64,000 bases of DNA from Fibrella arboris (GTDB lineage Bacteria > Bacteroidota > Bacteroidia > Cytophagales > Spirosomataceae). The translations under genes and the position numbers were made by a program. The notes below the pieces were generated by a model. That model saw only the letters and a program-made list of their open reading frames with translations. It was not told the DNA's origin and did not search any database. The stretch lies in assembly GCF_041321095.1 (NCBI RefSeq), contig NZ_JBGGWE010000017.1, positions 73,302-137,301 of the forward strand. The letters are read 5' to 3'. Of the stretch, positions 9,155 through 16,653 are shown piece after piece; position 1 is the first letter of the stretch, and every line of letters starts with the position of its first letter.

Positions 9155-11527
9155 TCAGCGCAGAAAGTTTAACACGGCTAAGACAAGGGAACCCGTTACA
9201 GATAGAATTGTAACCCGTTCAATGGTACTTAAACGATTATTATCCAAAGGTTTAAACGGTACTACGATCATTGACCCAGGTTGAATGGCCGGATACCTTT
9301 TTAAACCAATAAACCGTTTTGTTCGGTCTTTTCGCCCATTCGGATAGACAACGTAAGAACGACCAACTCGTGCATTTTCAGTGTAACCGCCAGATAATGA
9401 TACGTAGTCTTTTAATGATAAACCTGCTTCGTAACTCACCGTCGACGGGTTGAGCACAGCGCCTTGAATTTGGACCACATCTGAACGACGTGGGATATAT
9501 AACGTATCTCGGTCTTGCAGAAGGAGGTTGCCTTCACTCGAGGGATTGTCTATAACGGCCCGGATATCGGTGCCGACTACCTGACTATTCCGTTTCAACT
9601 GCGATCCGGGTAAATAAGCGTCTGGTTTTAAACCGCCCGTACGTGCAATGAGATCACTGATCCGTTCTGTCTGGTTCAATATCGCATAGGTCCCTGAATG
9701 CAGGACTTCACCCAAGACCACAACCTGTTGCTGGTTGCCGTAATAGGGCTGGGTACGTACATAGACGATGTCGAAGGGCTGAAGGACAAAGCGAGCGTCG
9801 TCAGGATTAAGGCTAAGTGCTCTGTCGAGCGCAAAACGGTAAATTACCGTGTTGTCTTGCTCTGACGTAGAATCGCTGCGAATACGGCGGGCTATTTCTA
9901 ATCGGTTGGCGGTAGCTCCTTCCTGAAAACCCCCGGCTAAGGTGATCAGATCCGACACCGTCATGTTGTCGGCAAAGTTGAATGTATCAGGCTTATTTAC
10001 GGCTCCTTTAATAGACACGTAATAGGGCTCACGCAGGTTGCGAATGGATTGAATAACGACACTATCCTGGCGTTGCAGTGGGATGTCAGCAATTTCCTTG
10101 CGAAGCAGTCTGGCAACATCGAATGTCAGATTCTCGATGTCGGTATTCTCTTTTTCCCGAAAGATGTTGGCTCGGGTAGTAAAGGCGTCCTTGCGTAAGC
10201 CATCTGCCCGTCGGATCAGCTCGCCAACCGTTGTCAATCCATTCCCTAAGGCGTAATCCCCAGGGCGCATAACGGCTCCCATGATCTGGACACGGTTTTC
10301 ATAGCGGTCCAGGATACGGCCAATGGTATAGCGATCGCCCCGTTGCGGTACAAACTGAGCAAAGTCGTCGGGAGTTATGGTAAGGACTTTTCGTTCGCGT
10401 GACGTATTCCGACGAACTGAAACCGATGCGGTATACGCTTCCTCATTGAAGCCACCTGCAAAGCCAAGTAAAGTCTGAAACGTTTCGCCAGGTAGTAATT
10501 CAAACAGATAAGGGCGACGTACTTCTCCCTGTACATCAACGCGGGTCTGGTACTCGGCTACCCGGATTACGTCCTGGTCCTGGAGCCGAATATTATCGCG
10601 TTGGTCGGCACGGAGCAGGAAATCATACAGATCAATGGTGCGAATGATTCTGTTGCCCCTGATGACCTGAATACGACGGAACGAGCCTGTCTCAGGATTT
10701 GGGCCTCCCGCCAGATAAAGTGCGTTGAAAGCTGACCCTAACGAAGAAATCGTATACGTACCTGGCCTCACGACCTCACCCACCAGCGTAACCCGAATGC
10801 TTCGGATCTTACCTACCGAAGCTGTTGCATACGTGCCGCTGCCTGCCGTTCCCAGGCCCTGGAAACCACCCTGCCGTAGCCGGGCGATGATGCGTTGCTC
10901 GGCTTGTTCGACGGTCAAGCCACTGACAATGACCGGAGCCAGGTTGGGAATTTTGACGGTGCCCTCGGGAGTAACCCGAAGACGGAAGTTGTCTGATGAC
11001 GCACCATATACATCAAGAAGTATCTCATCATCAGGACCAACTACGTAGTTTCGGGGCGTCGCTATCCGAATATCGGGCTCGAAGGAAAGGCTGGCATTCT
11101 GGAAGAGCGACGCCCCAAATACGCGACTACGTACTTGGGATGAATCGAGGCGAGGCAAGCCCAGGGAGTCGAGCCTACGGCGTGATAAGCCATTGGGTAG
11201 CGAACGAACAATACTGGTATCAACATCGCCACTGTTCTGGTAGGTACGTGGTGCCCGGCCGCGAATCTGTGCGATGCGACGGCGCATCTTGGCAATATCA
11301 TCCAGCGTGTATCCCTGCGACATGGCAGCCTGTTCGATCTGGAGCTCACTTAAACCGCTGGATTGCGCCCGGCGGTAAAACTCCTGAACCTGCTCGTCAG
11401 ATAGTTGATCAACTCGTGATTGGGCCAGTGCCGTAAAGGTCAGTACAGCCAGCAACAGGCTACAGACGGTCCTGAAAAAATAGCTAAAACGGAAAGAAGC
11501 GTGTAGTATCAAGTGAGTTACGGACAT
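9155..11527 (-). CDS. Wza-like polysaccharide export protein with several SLBB domains
   Basis: A 790-residue exported protein. After a long signal region (cleavage near residue 36, LTFTALAQ) comes a helical part, then the Poly_export domain (about 160-240, YVVGPDDEILLDVYG) and about five SLBB repeats (for example VTLVGEVVRPGTYTISSLG, VDVQGEVRRPYLFELLPGE, VVVLGEVLHSGTYAILNQTE). The C-terminus is a hydrophobic helix (VTILSVTGSLVLAVLNFLR) that could span a membrane. It is about twice as long as E. coli Wza, as is common in Bacteroidota. By family it forms or extends the outer-membrane/periplasmic channel for capsule or exopolysaccharide. It is encoded directly upstream of the Wzz-like gene. Confidence 0.9.
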   Translation of the reverse strand: MSVTHLILHASFRFSYFFRTVCSLLLAVLTFTALAQSRVDQLSDEQVQEFYRRAQSSGLSELQIEQAAMSQGYTLDDIAKMRRRIAQIRGRAPRTYQNSGDVDTSIVRSLPNGLSRRRLDSLGLPRLDSSQVRSRVFGASLFQNASLSFEPDIRIATPRNYVVGPDDEILLDVYGASSDNFRLRVTPEGTVKIPNLAPVIVSGLTVEQAEQRIIARLRQGGFQGLGTAGSGTYATASVGKIRSIRVTLVGEVVRPGTYTISSLGSAFNALYLAGGPNPETGSFRRIQVIRGNRIIRTIDLYDFLLRADQRDNIRLQDQDVIRVAEYQTRVDVQGEVRRPYLFELLPGETFQTLLGFAGGFNEEAYTASVSVRRNTSRERKVLTITPDDFAQFVPQRGDRYTIGRILDRYENRVQIMGAVMRPGDYALGNGLTTVGELIRRADGLRKDAFTTRANIFREKENTDIENLTFDVARLLRKEIADIPLQRQDSVVIQSIRNLREPYYVSIKGAVNKPDTFNFADNMTVSDLITLAGGFQEGATANRLEIARRIRSDSTSEQDNTVIYRFALDRALSLNPDDARFVLQPFDIVYVRTQPYYGNQQQVVVLGEVLHSGTYAILNQTERISDLIARTGGLKPDAYLPGSQLKRNSQVVGTDIRAVIDNPSSEGNLLLQDRDTLYIPRRSDVVQIQGAVLNPSTVSYEAGLSLKDYVSLSGGYTENARVGRSYVVYPNGRKDRTKRFIGLKRYPAIQPGSMIVVPFKPLDNNRLSTIERVTILSVTGSLVLAVLNFLR

Positions 11528-11658
11528 GACAAAGGGTCAATGACCAGAATTAGACTACAAATCTACTACGGTTTTGATAAAAGTAAGGACCCAACTGATG
11601 GAGTGGCTGTCATCTTAGCAGTTGCTGGCCGAACTGTGACCTGTCTTGTACGGCAAAA

Positions 11659-12642
11659 CTAGTTTACCGGGATAAGCTGGGGATGGACTTGATTCATGGC
11701 AGCATCGACCATCATACGGGCAACTTCTTCCATCGTATGCCTGGCTGACCATCCCAGCTTCAACTTCGCTTTTGCCGGATAGGCATGTCCTTCGGCGATG
11801 TCGGTGGGTCGAAACAACTGAGGGTCAGAGACAACATGTTCCTCATAGTGAAGTCCAGCCTGATCAAAAACGGTAGCGATGAAATCTTTCAGGGTATGCG
11901 TTTTCCCGGTGGCGATTACGTAATCATCGGCCACATCGCGCTGTAACATCAACCACATGGCTTCCACGTAGTCGGGGGCCCAGCCCCAGTCACGGGCAAT
12001 ATCAATGTTGCCCAGAGTTAACTTTTCAGCACTTCCCTTCGCTATTCGGCAGGCTGTCGACACGATTTTCTGGGTAACGAATCGTTCGGGCCGCAATGGA
12101 GATTCATGGTTGAACAAAATGCCTGTACTGGCATGGAGCGCATACGCTTCCCGGTAGTTGGCTACTTGCCAGAAAGCGGCGGCTTTAGCTACGCCGTATG
12201 GACTACGGGGCCGAAAAGGCGTGTTCTCGTCGGCCGACAACGTACCTGTGTCGCCAAAACATTCGCTGGAGCCTGCATTGTACAGGCGAATGGGCTGATT
12301 GGTGAATCGAATCGATTCAAGCAGATTTAAAGTGCCAATACTGATACTCTCCAACGTTTCAACAGGTTGTTCAAACGATAAGCCGACTGAACTCTGACCG
12401 GCCAGGTTATAAACCTCGTCGGGTTTTACTTTTTGTAGAGTCTGCAAAACACTCCGGAAATCATTGATACTTACCGAGACAAGGTTTACCGAGTTCCGAA
12501 GACCCAGCCGTTCCAGGTTTCGGAATGACGACATTTGGGCATCGCGTGATCCACCATAGACAGTGTATCCCTTTTCTAAAAGTAGTTTAGCCAGATAAGC
12601 TCCATCTTGTCCCGAGACGCCGCAAATGAGGGCTGTTTTCAT
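11659..12642 (-). CDS. GDP-mannose 4,6-dehydratase-like SDR (nucleotide-sugar dehydratase/epimerase)
   Basis: A 327-residue extended short-chain dehydrogenase. The Rossmann motif is GVSGQDGAYLAKLL at the N-terminus; the catalytic region has SSECFG and YGVAK (Tyr-xxx-Lys); HESPLRPERFVTQKI and DIARDWGWAPDYVEAM match the GDP-mannose dehydratase group. The ATG at 12642 is chosen because the Rossmann fold begins at once (MKTALICGVSG); upstream in-frame codons do not look like protein. It is shorter than the canonical gmd product at 28426 and could be a dehydratase or a reductase acting on a GDP-deoxysugar. It is the first gene of the leftward polysaccharide run and probably supplies a sugar precursor. 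Confidence 0.8.
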   Translation of the reverse strand: MKTALICGVSGQDGAYLAKLLLEKGYTVYGGSRDAQMSSFRNLERLGLRNSVNLVSVSINDFRSVLQTLQKVKPDEVYNLAGQSSVGLSFEQPVETLESISIGTLNLLESIRFTNQPIRLYNAGSSECFGDTGTLSADENTPFRPRSPYGVAKAAAFWQVANYREAYALHASTGILFNHESPLRPERFVTQKIVSTACRIAKGSAEKLTLGNIDIARDWGWAPDYVEAMWLMLQRDVADDYVIATGKTHTLKDFIATVFDQAGLHYEEHVVSDPQLFRPTDIAEGHAYPAKAKLKLGWSARHTMEEVARMMVDAAMNQVHPQLIPVN

Positions 12643-12715
12643 AAGTAACGGTATTATTGGGCAAAAATATGCCGTTATGAACAGGAATGACTGACAGCAC
12701 CTTATTGGCTTTGTA

Positions 12716-12746
12716 TTGGCGTTCTCAACGGGGCGTCGTAAATTTA
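12716..12746 (+). promoter_or_regulatory. Putative Bacteroidota-type promoter of the his operon
   Basis: TTG at 12716-12718 and TAAATTTA at 12739-12746, separated by 20 bases, fit the TTG/TAnnTTTG promoter pattern of Bacteroidota except for the last base. The second box lies in a perfect 16-base palindrome GTCGTAAATTTACGAC (12735-12750). A start of transcription near 12750-12755 would give a leader of about 140 bases before hisH. Confidence 0.45.
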
Positions 12747-12750
12747 CGAC

Positions 12751-12810
12751 ATGATTACGCGCAAGCATTCTTTTTTAGTGCATCATCGGTCTATTTGCTT
12801 AGGCAGATAG
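12751..12810 (+). CDS. Possible His-containing leader peptide
   Basis: A 19-codon frame (MITRKHSFLVHHRSICLGR, then stop) lies in the leader of the his operon. It has three His codons, two of them adjacent, in 19. That is fewer than in classical his leader peptides, and the ATG falls almost at the predicted transcription start, so translation is doubtful. It is listed because the position fits attenuation, with a terminator-like hairpin 49 bases further on. Confidence 0.3.
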   Translation: MITRKHSFLVHHRSICLGR

Positions 12811-12858
12811 ATGGCGCTATGTCTTGTGGTTAGTACCAATTGACTCACGAATAGACCA

Positions 12859-12890
12859 GCCCGCCTCTGTCAGGAGCCGGGCATTTTTTA
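12859..12890 (+). promoter_or_regulatory. Terminator-like hairpin abutting the hisH start (attenuator candidate)
   Basis: GCCCG (12859-12863) pairs with CGGGC (12878-12882), with further pairing inside (CTC with GAG), and is followed at once by ATTTTTTA. The final A of this run is the first base of the hisH start codon. A stem plus U-run at this place would stop transcription before the operon unless another structure forms. Confidence 0.45.
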
Positions 12891-13483
12891 TGCATACCGT
12901 AATTATTAAATACAATGCGGGGAATGTACAGTCGGTGATGTACGCCCTCGACAGGATTGGGGCCAGCTACGAATTGACGGATGACGAAGCTACCATACGA
13001 GCGGCCGATAAGGTTATTTTCCCCGGTGTAGGTGAGGCAAGTACCGCCATGACGTACCTGCGCGAACGGGGACTTGATAAGCTGATCCCAAGCCTGACCC
13101 AGCCTGTGTTGGGTACGTGCGTTGGTATGCAGTTGATGTGCCGGTATTCAGAGGAGAACGACACGACCTGTATGGGAATCTTCGATATCGACGTGCGCCG
13201 GTTTCCTGCGTCGGCGGGTAAAGTGCCTCATACCGGCTGGAATAATATCCATAGTCTGCGTGGCCCGCTCACCGAAGGGCTTGCCGGATTGTCTGTTGAT
13301 CCGTATGTCTACTTTGTGCATAGTTACGCCGCCGATGTTTGCCCCGATACAACCGCTATCTGTGAGTATGGCCGACCATTCAGTGCTATGCTCCAGAAAA
13401 ATAATTTCTATGCCGCCCAGTTCCACGCCGAGATAAGCGGTAATGTAGGTCAGCGCATTCTCGAGAATTTTTTAATGATCTAA
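12890..13483 (+). CDS. hisH: Imidazole glycerol phosphate synthase, glutaminase subunit
   Basis: A 197-residue class I glutamine amidotransferase that supplies ammonia to HisF for making IGP and AICAR in histidine synthesis. The N-terminus VIIKYNAGNVQSV is typical. The nucleophile Cys is in GTCVGMQLM and the His/Glu of the triad are in QFHAEISG. ATG at 12890 is chosen because homologous sequence starts there; an in-frame ATG at 12824 would add 22 residues without family character and would overlap the hairpin. First gene of hisH-hisA-GNAT-hisF-hisIE. Confidence 0.95.
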   Translation: MHTVIIKYNAGNVQSVMYALDRIGASYELTDDEATIRAADKVIFPGVGEASTAMTYLRERGLDKLIPSLTQPVLGTCVGMQLMCRYSEENDTTCMGIFDIDVRRFPASAGKVPHTGWNNIHSLRGPLTEGLAGLSVDPYVYFVHSYAADVCPDTTAICEYGRPFSAMLQKNNFYAAQFHAEISGNVGQRILENFLMI

Positions 13484-13490
13484 TAAAAGC

Positions 13491-13562
13491 ACAGCGGCGC
13501 CAAGCACACCGAGTGTTAACGGTTAACACCTCATCCGGCTGTGTTCACTGCGCCGCCGTGTT
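13491..13562. repeat. Imperfect inverted repeat between hisH and hisA
   Basis: The outer arms (CACAGCGGCGC and the complement of GCGCCGCCGTG) are imperfect. The centre holds the near-perfect palindrome GTGTTAACGGTTAACAC (13513-13529). It starts 8 bases after the hisH stop and ends 10 bases before the hisA start, so it lies inside the operon mRNA. It may stabilise or partly terminate the transcript. Confidence 0.5.
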
Positions 13563-13571
13563 TCATACACT

Positions 13572-14294
13572 ATGCACATTATCCCTGCCATTGATTTAAT
13601 AGATGGGAAAGCTGTTCGGTTGACCCAGGGCGATTATGCCCAGAAGAAAGAATACAATGCCCGTCCGCTGGAAGTGGCGCAGCAGTTTGAAGATGCTGGC
13701 CTGACCCGGCTGCACCTGGTCGACCTCGACGGCGCGAAAGAAAAGCGGATCATCAACCATAAGGTGTTGGAGCTTATTGCCACAAAAACCAGCCTGCATG
13801 TCGATTTTGGGGGTGGTGTGCAATCCGATGATGATCTGCGAATTGCGTTTGAATGCGGCGCGAAACAGGTTACGGGTGGCAGCATTGCGGTGAAGAACCC
13901 TGACCTGTTTGAACGCTGGCTGTCACGGTTCGGCGCTGACGTACTGATTCTGGGCGCCGACGCCAAAAATGAGAAGATCGCCGTTGGGGGCTGGGAGGAA
14001 GCAACCACGATCTGGGTCTACGATTTTGTGGATAACTGGGTGGATAAGGGGATAACGCACATGATCAGCACCGATGTGGCTAAGGATGGGCTGTTGCAGG
14101 GGCCATCGTTTGATCTTTACCGCAATCTCCAGGAACGGGCACCAACGCTGAACATCGTGGCTAGCGGCGGGGTAAGTAACATGGGCGATATTGAGAAACT
14201 GGCTGAGATGAAGCTCTTCGGCGTTATTGTTGGCAAAGCGATCTACGAAGGCCGGGTGACACTGAAAGAACTGTCGATCATCAATGAACAGTGA
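13572..14294 (+). CDS. hisA: Phosphoribosylformimino-AICAR ribotide isomerase
   Basis: A 240-residue (beta/alpha)8 barrel for the fourth step of histidine synthesis, the ProFAR to PRFAR isomerisation. The N-terminal IIPAIDLIDGKAVRL carries the catalytic Asp; FGGGVQ and IVASGGVSNMGD are the two phosphate-binding loops, and STDVAKDGLLQGPS carries the second catalytic Asp. Length is normal. The 3' end overlaps the next gene by 11 bases, which suggests translational coupling. Confidence 0.96.
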   Translation: MHIIPAIDLIDGKAVRLTQGDYAQKKEYNARPLEVAQQFEDAGLTRLHLVDLDGAKEKRIINHKVLELIATKTSLHVDFGGGVQSDDDLRIAFECGAKQVTGGSIAVKNPDLFERWLSRFGADVLILGADAKNEKIAVGGWEEATTIWVYDFVDNWVDKGITHMISTDVAKDGLLQGPSFDLYRNLQERAPTLNIVASGGVSNMGDIEKLAEMKLFGVIVGKAIYEGRVTLKELSIINEQ

Positions 14295-14715
14295 GCTAAC
14301 CATCAGCACGGACAAGGCCCGGCTCGACGTACCGCTGATTCACCGTTTTCTGAGTCAGGAATCCTATTGGGCAGCGAATATTCCGATCGATCTTGTGCAG
14401 CGGTCTATCGATAACTCACTCTGCTTTGGCGTGTATGAGGGCGAGGGGCAGATTGGTTTTGCGCGGGTGATCACCGACCAGACTACGTTTGCTTACCTGG
14501 CCGATGTATTTGTGCTTCCCGCGTACCGGGGACGCGGTATTGCGAAACAGCTGGTGGCGACTATTTCTGCCTGGCCAACGCTACAGGGGCTGCGTCGCTG
14601 GGTGTTGGCTACCCGCGACGCTCACACGCTTTACGCTCAATTCGGTTTTACCGCCTTAGACCAACCTGATCTGTTTATGCAGCGGAAACGGGAAAACCCT
14701 TATCAGCCATGCTAA
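14284..14715 (+). CDS. GNAT-family N-acetyltransferase inside the his operon
   Basis: A 143-residue acetyltransferase. The acetyl-CoA loop is seen as VLPAYRGRGIAKQLV (residues about 77-91), followed by a strand/helix WVLATRDAHTLYAQFGF and an FMQR end, the usual layout of small GNAT proteins. It overlaps hisA by 11 bases and hisF by 7, so it is a true member of the operon. The substrate is unknown. No histidine step needs an acetyltransferase; amine or metabolite detoxification is possible but not shown. Confidence 0.85.
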   Translation: MNSELTISTDKARLDVPLIHRFLSQESYWAANIPIDLVQRSIDNSLCFGVYEGEGQIGFARVITDQTTFAYLADVFVLPAYRGRGIAKQLVATISAWPTLQGLRRWVLATRDAHTLYAQFGFTALDQPDLFMQRKRENPYQPC

Positions 14716-15470
14716 CCAAACGCATTATCCCCTGTCTCGACATCAAAGATGGGCGTACCGTAAAAGGAACCAACTTTGTCGACCTGCGTGATGCTGGTGA
14801 TCCGGTTGAGCTGGGCGCCATCTATGCCGCCCAGGGGGCCGACGAGCTGGTCTTTCTGGATATTACAGCCACGGTTGATGAACGGAAGACGCTGCTCGAT
14901 CTGGTTCGGCGCGTGGCCCATGCCGTGAATATTCCGTTTACGGTAGGGGGCGGTATCTCGTCGATAGCGGATGTGTCTGCTTTGCTGAATGCGGGTGCCG
15001 ACAAGGTATCAATCAACTCAGCGGCGGTGCGCAGGCCCGAGCTGATCGATGAGCTAGCCCTTGAATTTGGCAGTCAGTGCGTTGTGGTCGCCATCGACAC
15101 CAGGTACGTCGACGGATCACACATTGTGCACACGCATGGGGGGCGTCGGCCTACTGACCTGGGTACGTTGGCCTGGGCGCGGGAGGTAGAGCAACGTGGC
15201 GCCGGCGAAATTTTACTGACCTCTATGGATACCGACGGCACTAAAGCAGGGTTCGCTCTGGAACTGACAGCCGCCGTGTCGGGGGCGGCGAATATTCCGG
15301 TGATTGCTTCAGGTGGAGCTGGCACGATGGAACACTTCACGGAGGTATTCACCGCAGGAAAAGCCGATGCCGGACTGGCAGCCAGTATATTCCATTTCAA
15401 AGAAATTGACATTCCCGATCTAAAGACGTACCTGCATCAAAAGGGTATTTCAATGCGGTTGACAACTTAA
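14709..15470 (+). CDS. hisF: Imidazole glycerol phosphate synthase, cyclase subunit
   Basis: A 253-residue barrel partner of HisH that closes the imidazole ring of IGP and releases AICAR. The N-terminus KRIIPCLDIKDGRTVKGTNF carries the catalytic Asp; FTVGGGISS and VIASGGAGTMEHF bind phosphate, and LTSMDTDGTKAGF holds the second catalytic Asp. Length matches the family. The start overlaps the end of the acetyltransferase gene by 7 bases. Confidence 0.97.
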   Translation: MLTKRIIPCLDIKDGRTVKGTNFVDLRDAGDPVELGAIYAAQGADELVFLDITATVDERKTLLDLVRRVAHAVNIPFTVGGGISSIADVSALLNAGADKVSINSAAVRRPELIDELALEFGSQCVVVAIDTRYVDGSHIVHTHGGRRPTDLGTLAWAREVEQRGAGEILLTSMDTDGTKAGFALELTAAVSGAANIPVIASGGAGTMEHFTEVFTAGKADAGLAASIFHFKEIDIPDLKTYLHQKGISMRLTT

Positions 15471-15513
15471 CAACCTGTAACACCCCGTGTTGCAGCCTCT
15501 TTTCTACACGACT

Positions 15514-16116
15514 ATGACTATCAATTTCGATAAATCGCCCGATGGGCTGGTGCCTGCTGTTATTCAGGATGCTGAAACAGGCAAGGTGCTGATGCTGGGC
15601 TATATGAACGAGGAGGCCTATCGGAAAACGGAAGCCGAAGGGATGGTCACGTTCTTTAGCCGCAGCAAGCAACGCCTCTGGACCAAGGGGGAGACGTCCA
15701 GCAATTTCTTGCATGTGAAACAGATACTCGTTGACTGCGATGGCGACACGCTGCTGATCAAAGCCAGCCCCGATGGACCAACCTGCCACACCGGCGCCGA
15801 TACGTGTTTCGAGGAGGTGAATACGGGTAAAGGGCAGTTCCTGAACTATTTGCAGGGAATCATCCACGATCGGCGGGTCAATCCGTCCGATGCGTCGTAT
15901 ACGGCCTCGTTGTTCAAAAAGGGAGTCAACAAGATTGCGCAGAAAGTTGGCGAAGAAGCCGTTGAACTGGTCATTGAAGCCAAAGACAATAATGACGACC
16001 TGTTTCGGGGCGAAGCCGCTGATCTGCTGTTCCACTTTCTGGTTTTGCTGGAACAGAAAAACATGAACCTGGATGATATTATTGCTGTGCTTCAACAGCG
16101 GCACGACAAACAATAG
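15514..16116 (+). CDS. hisIE: Bifunctional phosphoribosyl-AMP cyclohydrolase / phosphoribosyl-ATP pyrophosphatase
   Basis: A fused enzyme of 200 residues for the second and third steps of histidine synthesis. The HisI part (about 1-105) has the metal-binding VDCDGDTLLIKA and GPTCHTGADTCF. The HisE part (about 110-200) has the helical KVGEEAVELVIEA and ADLLFHFLVLL of MazG-like pyrophosphatases. The ATG at 15514 (MTINFDKSPDGL) fits the family; an in-frame ATG at 15487 would add nine residues. Last gene of the his run here; hisG, hisD, hisC and hisB are not in the window. Confidence 0.95.
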   Translation: MTINFDKSPDGLVPAVIQDAETGKVLMLGYMNEEAYRKTEAEGMVTFFSRSKQRLWTKGETSSNFLHVKQILVDCDGDTLLIKASPDGPTCHTGADTCFEEVNTGKGQFLNYLQGIIHDRRVNPSDASYTASLFKKGVNKIAQKVGEEAVELVIEAKDNNDDLFRGEAADLLFHFLVLLEQKNMNLDDIIAVLQQRHDKQ

Positions 16117-16187
16117 GCCAACGTCTACCGTTTGAGAGCTAATGTTCTGTCTTTCTTTCACACACTAATCCTCAATTAGCTCTCATC

Positions 16188-16526
16188 ATGGGAATCATTA
16201 TTCGTATCTTAATTAGTGCAGTGGCCGTTTACATCGCCAGTATCTTCGTTCCCGGCATCAGAGTGTCGGGCGGCCCCACTACGTACCTGGTTGTCGCTAT
16301 TGTACTGGGTCTTTTGAATGCTTTTGTGAAACCCATTCTCACTATTCTGACCATTCCGATCACGATCATTACGCTCGGCCTTTTCCTGATTGTTCTGAAC
16401 GTCTTGATGGTCTACCTGACGGCCCATCTGGTTAGTGGCTTCGCCGTGAGCGGATTTATCGCCGCCCTGTTGTTTAGCCTCGTTGTCTCAATTGTGACCT
16501 GGCTCATCGACACCGTCGTTAACTAG
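16188..16526 (+). CDS. Phage holin family 4 / YvlD-like membrane protein
   Basis: A 112-residue protein made almost wholly of four hydrophobic helices (for example ILISAVAVYIASIFVPGIRV at the start and IAALLFSLVVSIVTWLIDTV at the end). The pattern GPTTYLVVAIVLGLLNAFVKPIL matches YvlD-type proteins, misnamed phage holin. Function is unknown; relatives are linked to envelope stress. It follows hisIE by 71 bases and ends at a strong terminator, so it may share the his transcript or have its own promoter. Confidence 0.8.
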   Translation: MGIIIRILISAVAVYIASIFVPGIRVSGGPTTYLVVAIVLGLLNAFVKPILTILTIPITIITLGLFLIVLNVLMVYLTAHLVSGFAVSGFIAALLFSLVVSIVTWLIDTVVN

Positions 16527-16544
16527 TGTGCACTCGATTTTTTA

Positions 16545-16582
16545 CCAAAAAGGCTCGATCCACGTGGATCGAGCCTTTTTGG
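16545..16582 (+). terminator. Bidirectional intrinsic terminator
   Basis: A perfect inverted repeat: CCAAAAAGGCTCGATCCAC on the left and its complement on the right (centre CACGTG), so A- and T-runs flank the stem on both sides. It lies after the holin-like gene and would serve transcription from either side. Confidence 0.9.
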
Positions 16583-16584
16583 TT

Positions 16585-16653
16585 ATAGGTACGTTGCTTC
16601 GCGCGTCGGGGACGCCTAATCGAAGGGCCCGACGCGCGAAGCAACGTACCTAT
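16585..16653. repeat. Long perfect hairpin with GGTACGTT, overlapping the pyrC stop
   Basis: 26-base perfect arms (16585-16610 and 16628-16653) with a 17-base loop. The outer part of each arm is ATAGGTACGTTGCTTCGCG. The right arm includes the stop codon of the dihydroorotase gene (16650-16652). The loop has CGAAGGG, shared with the hairpins at 54736 and 59168. Confidence 0.9.
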
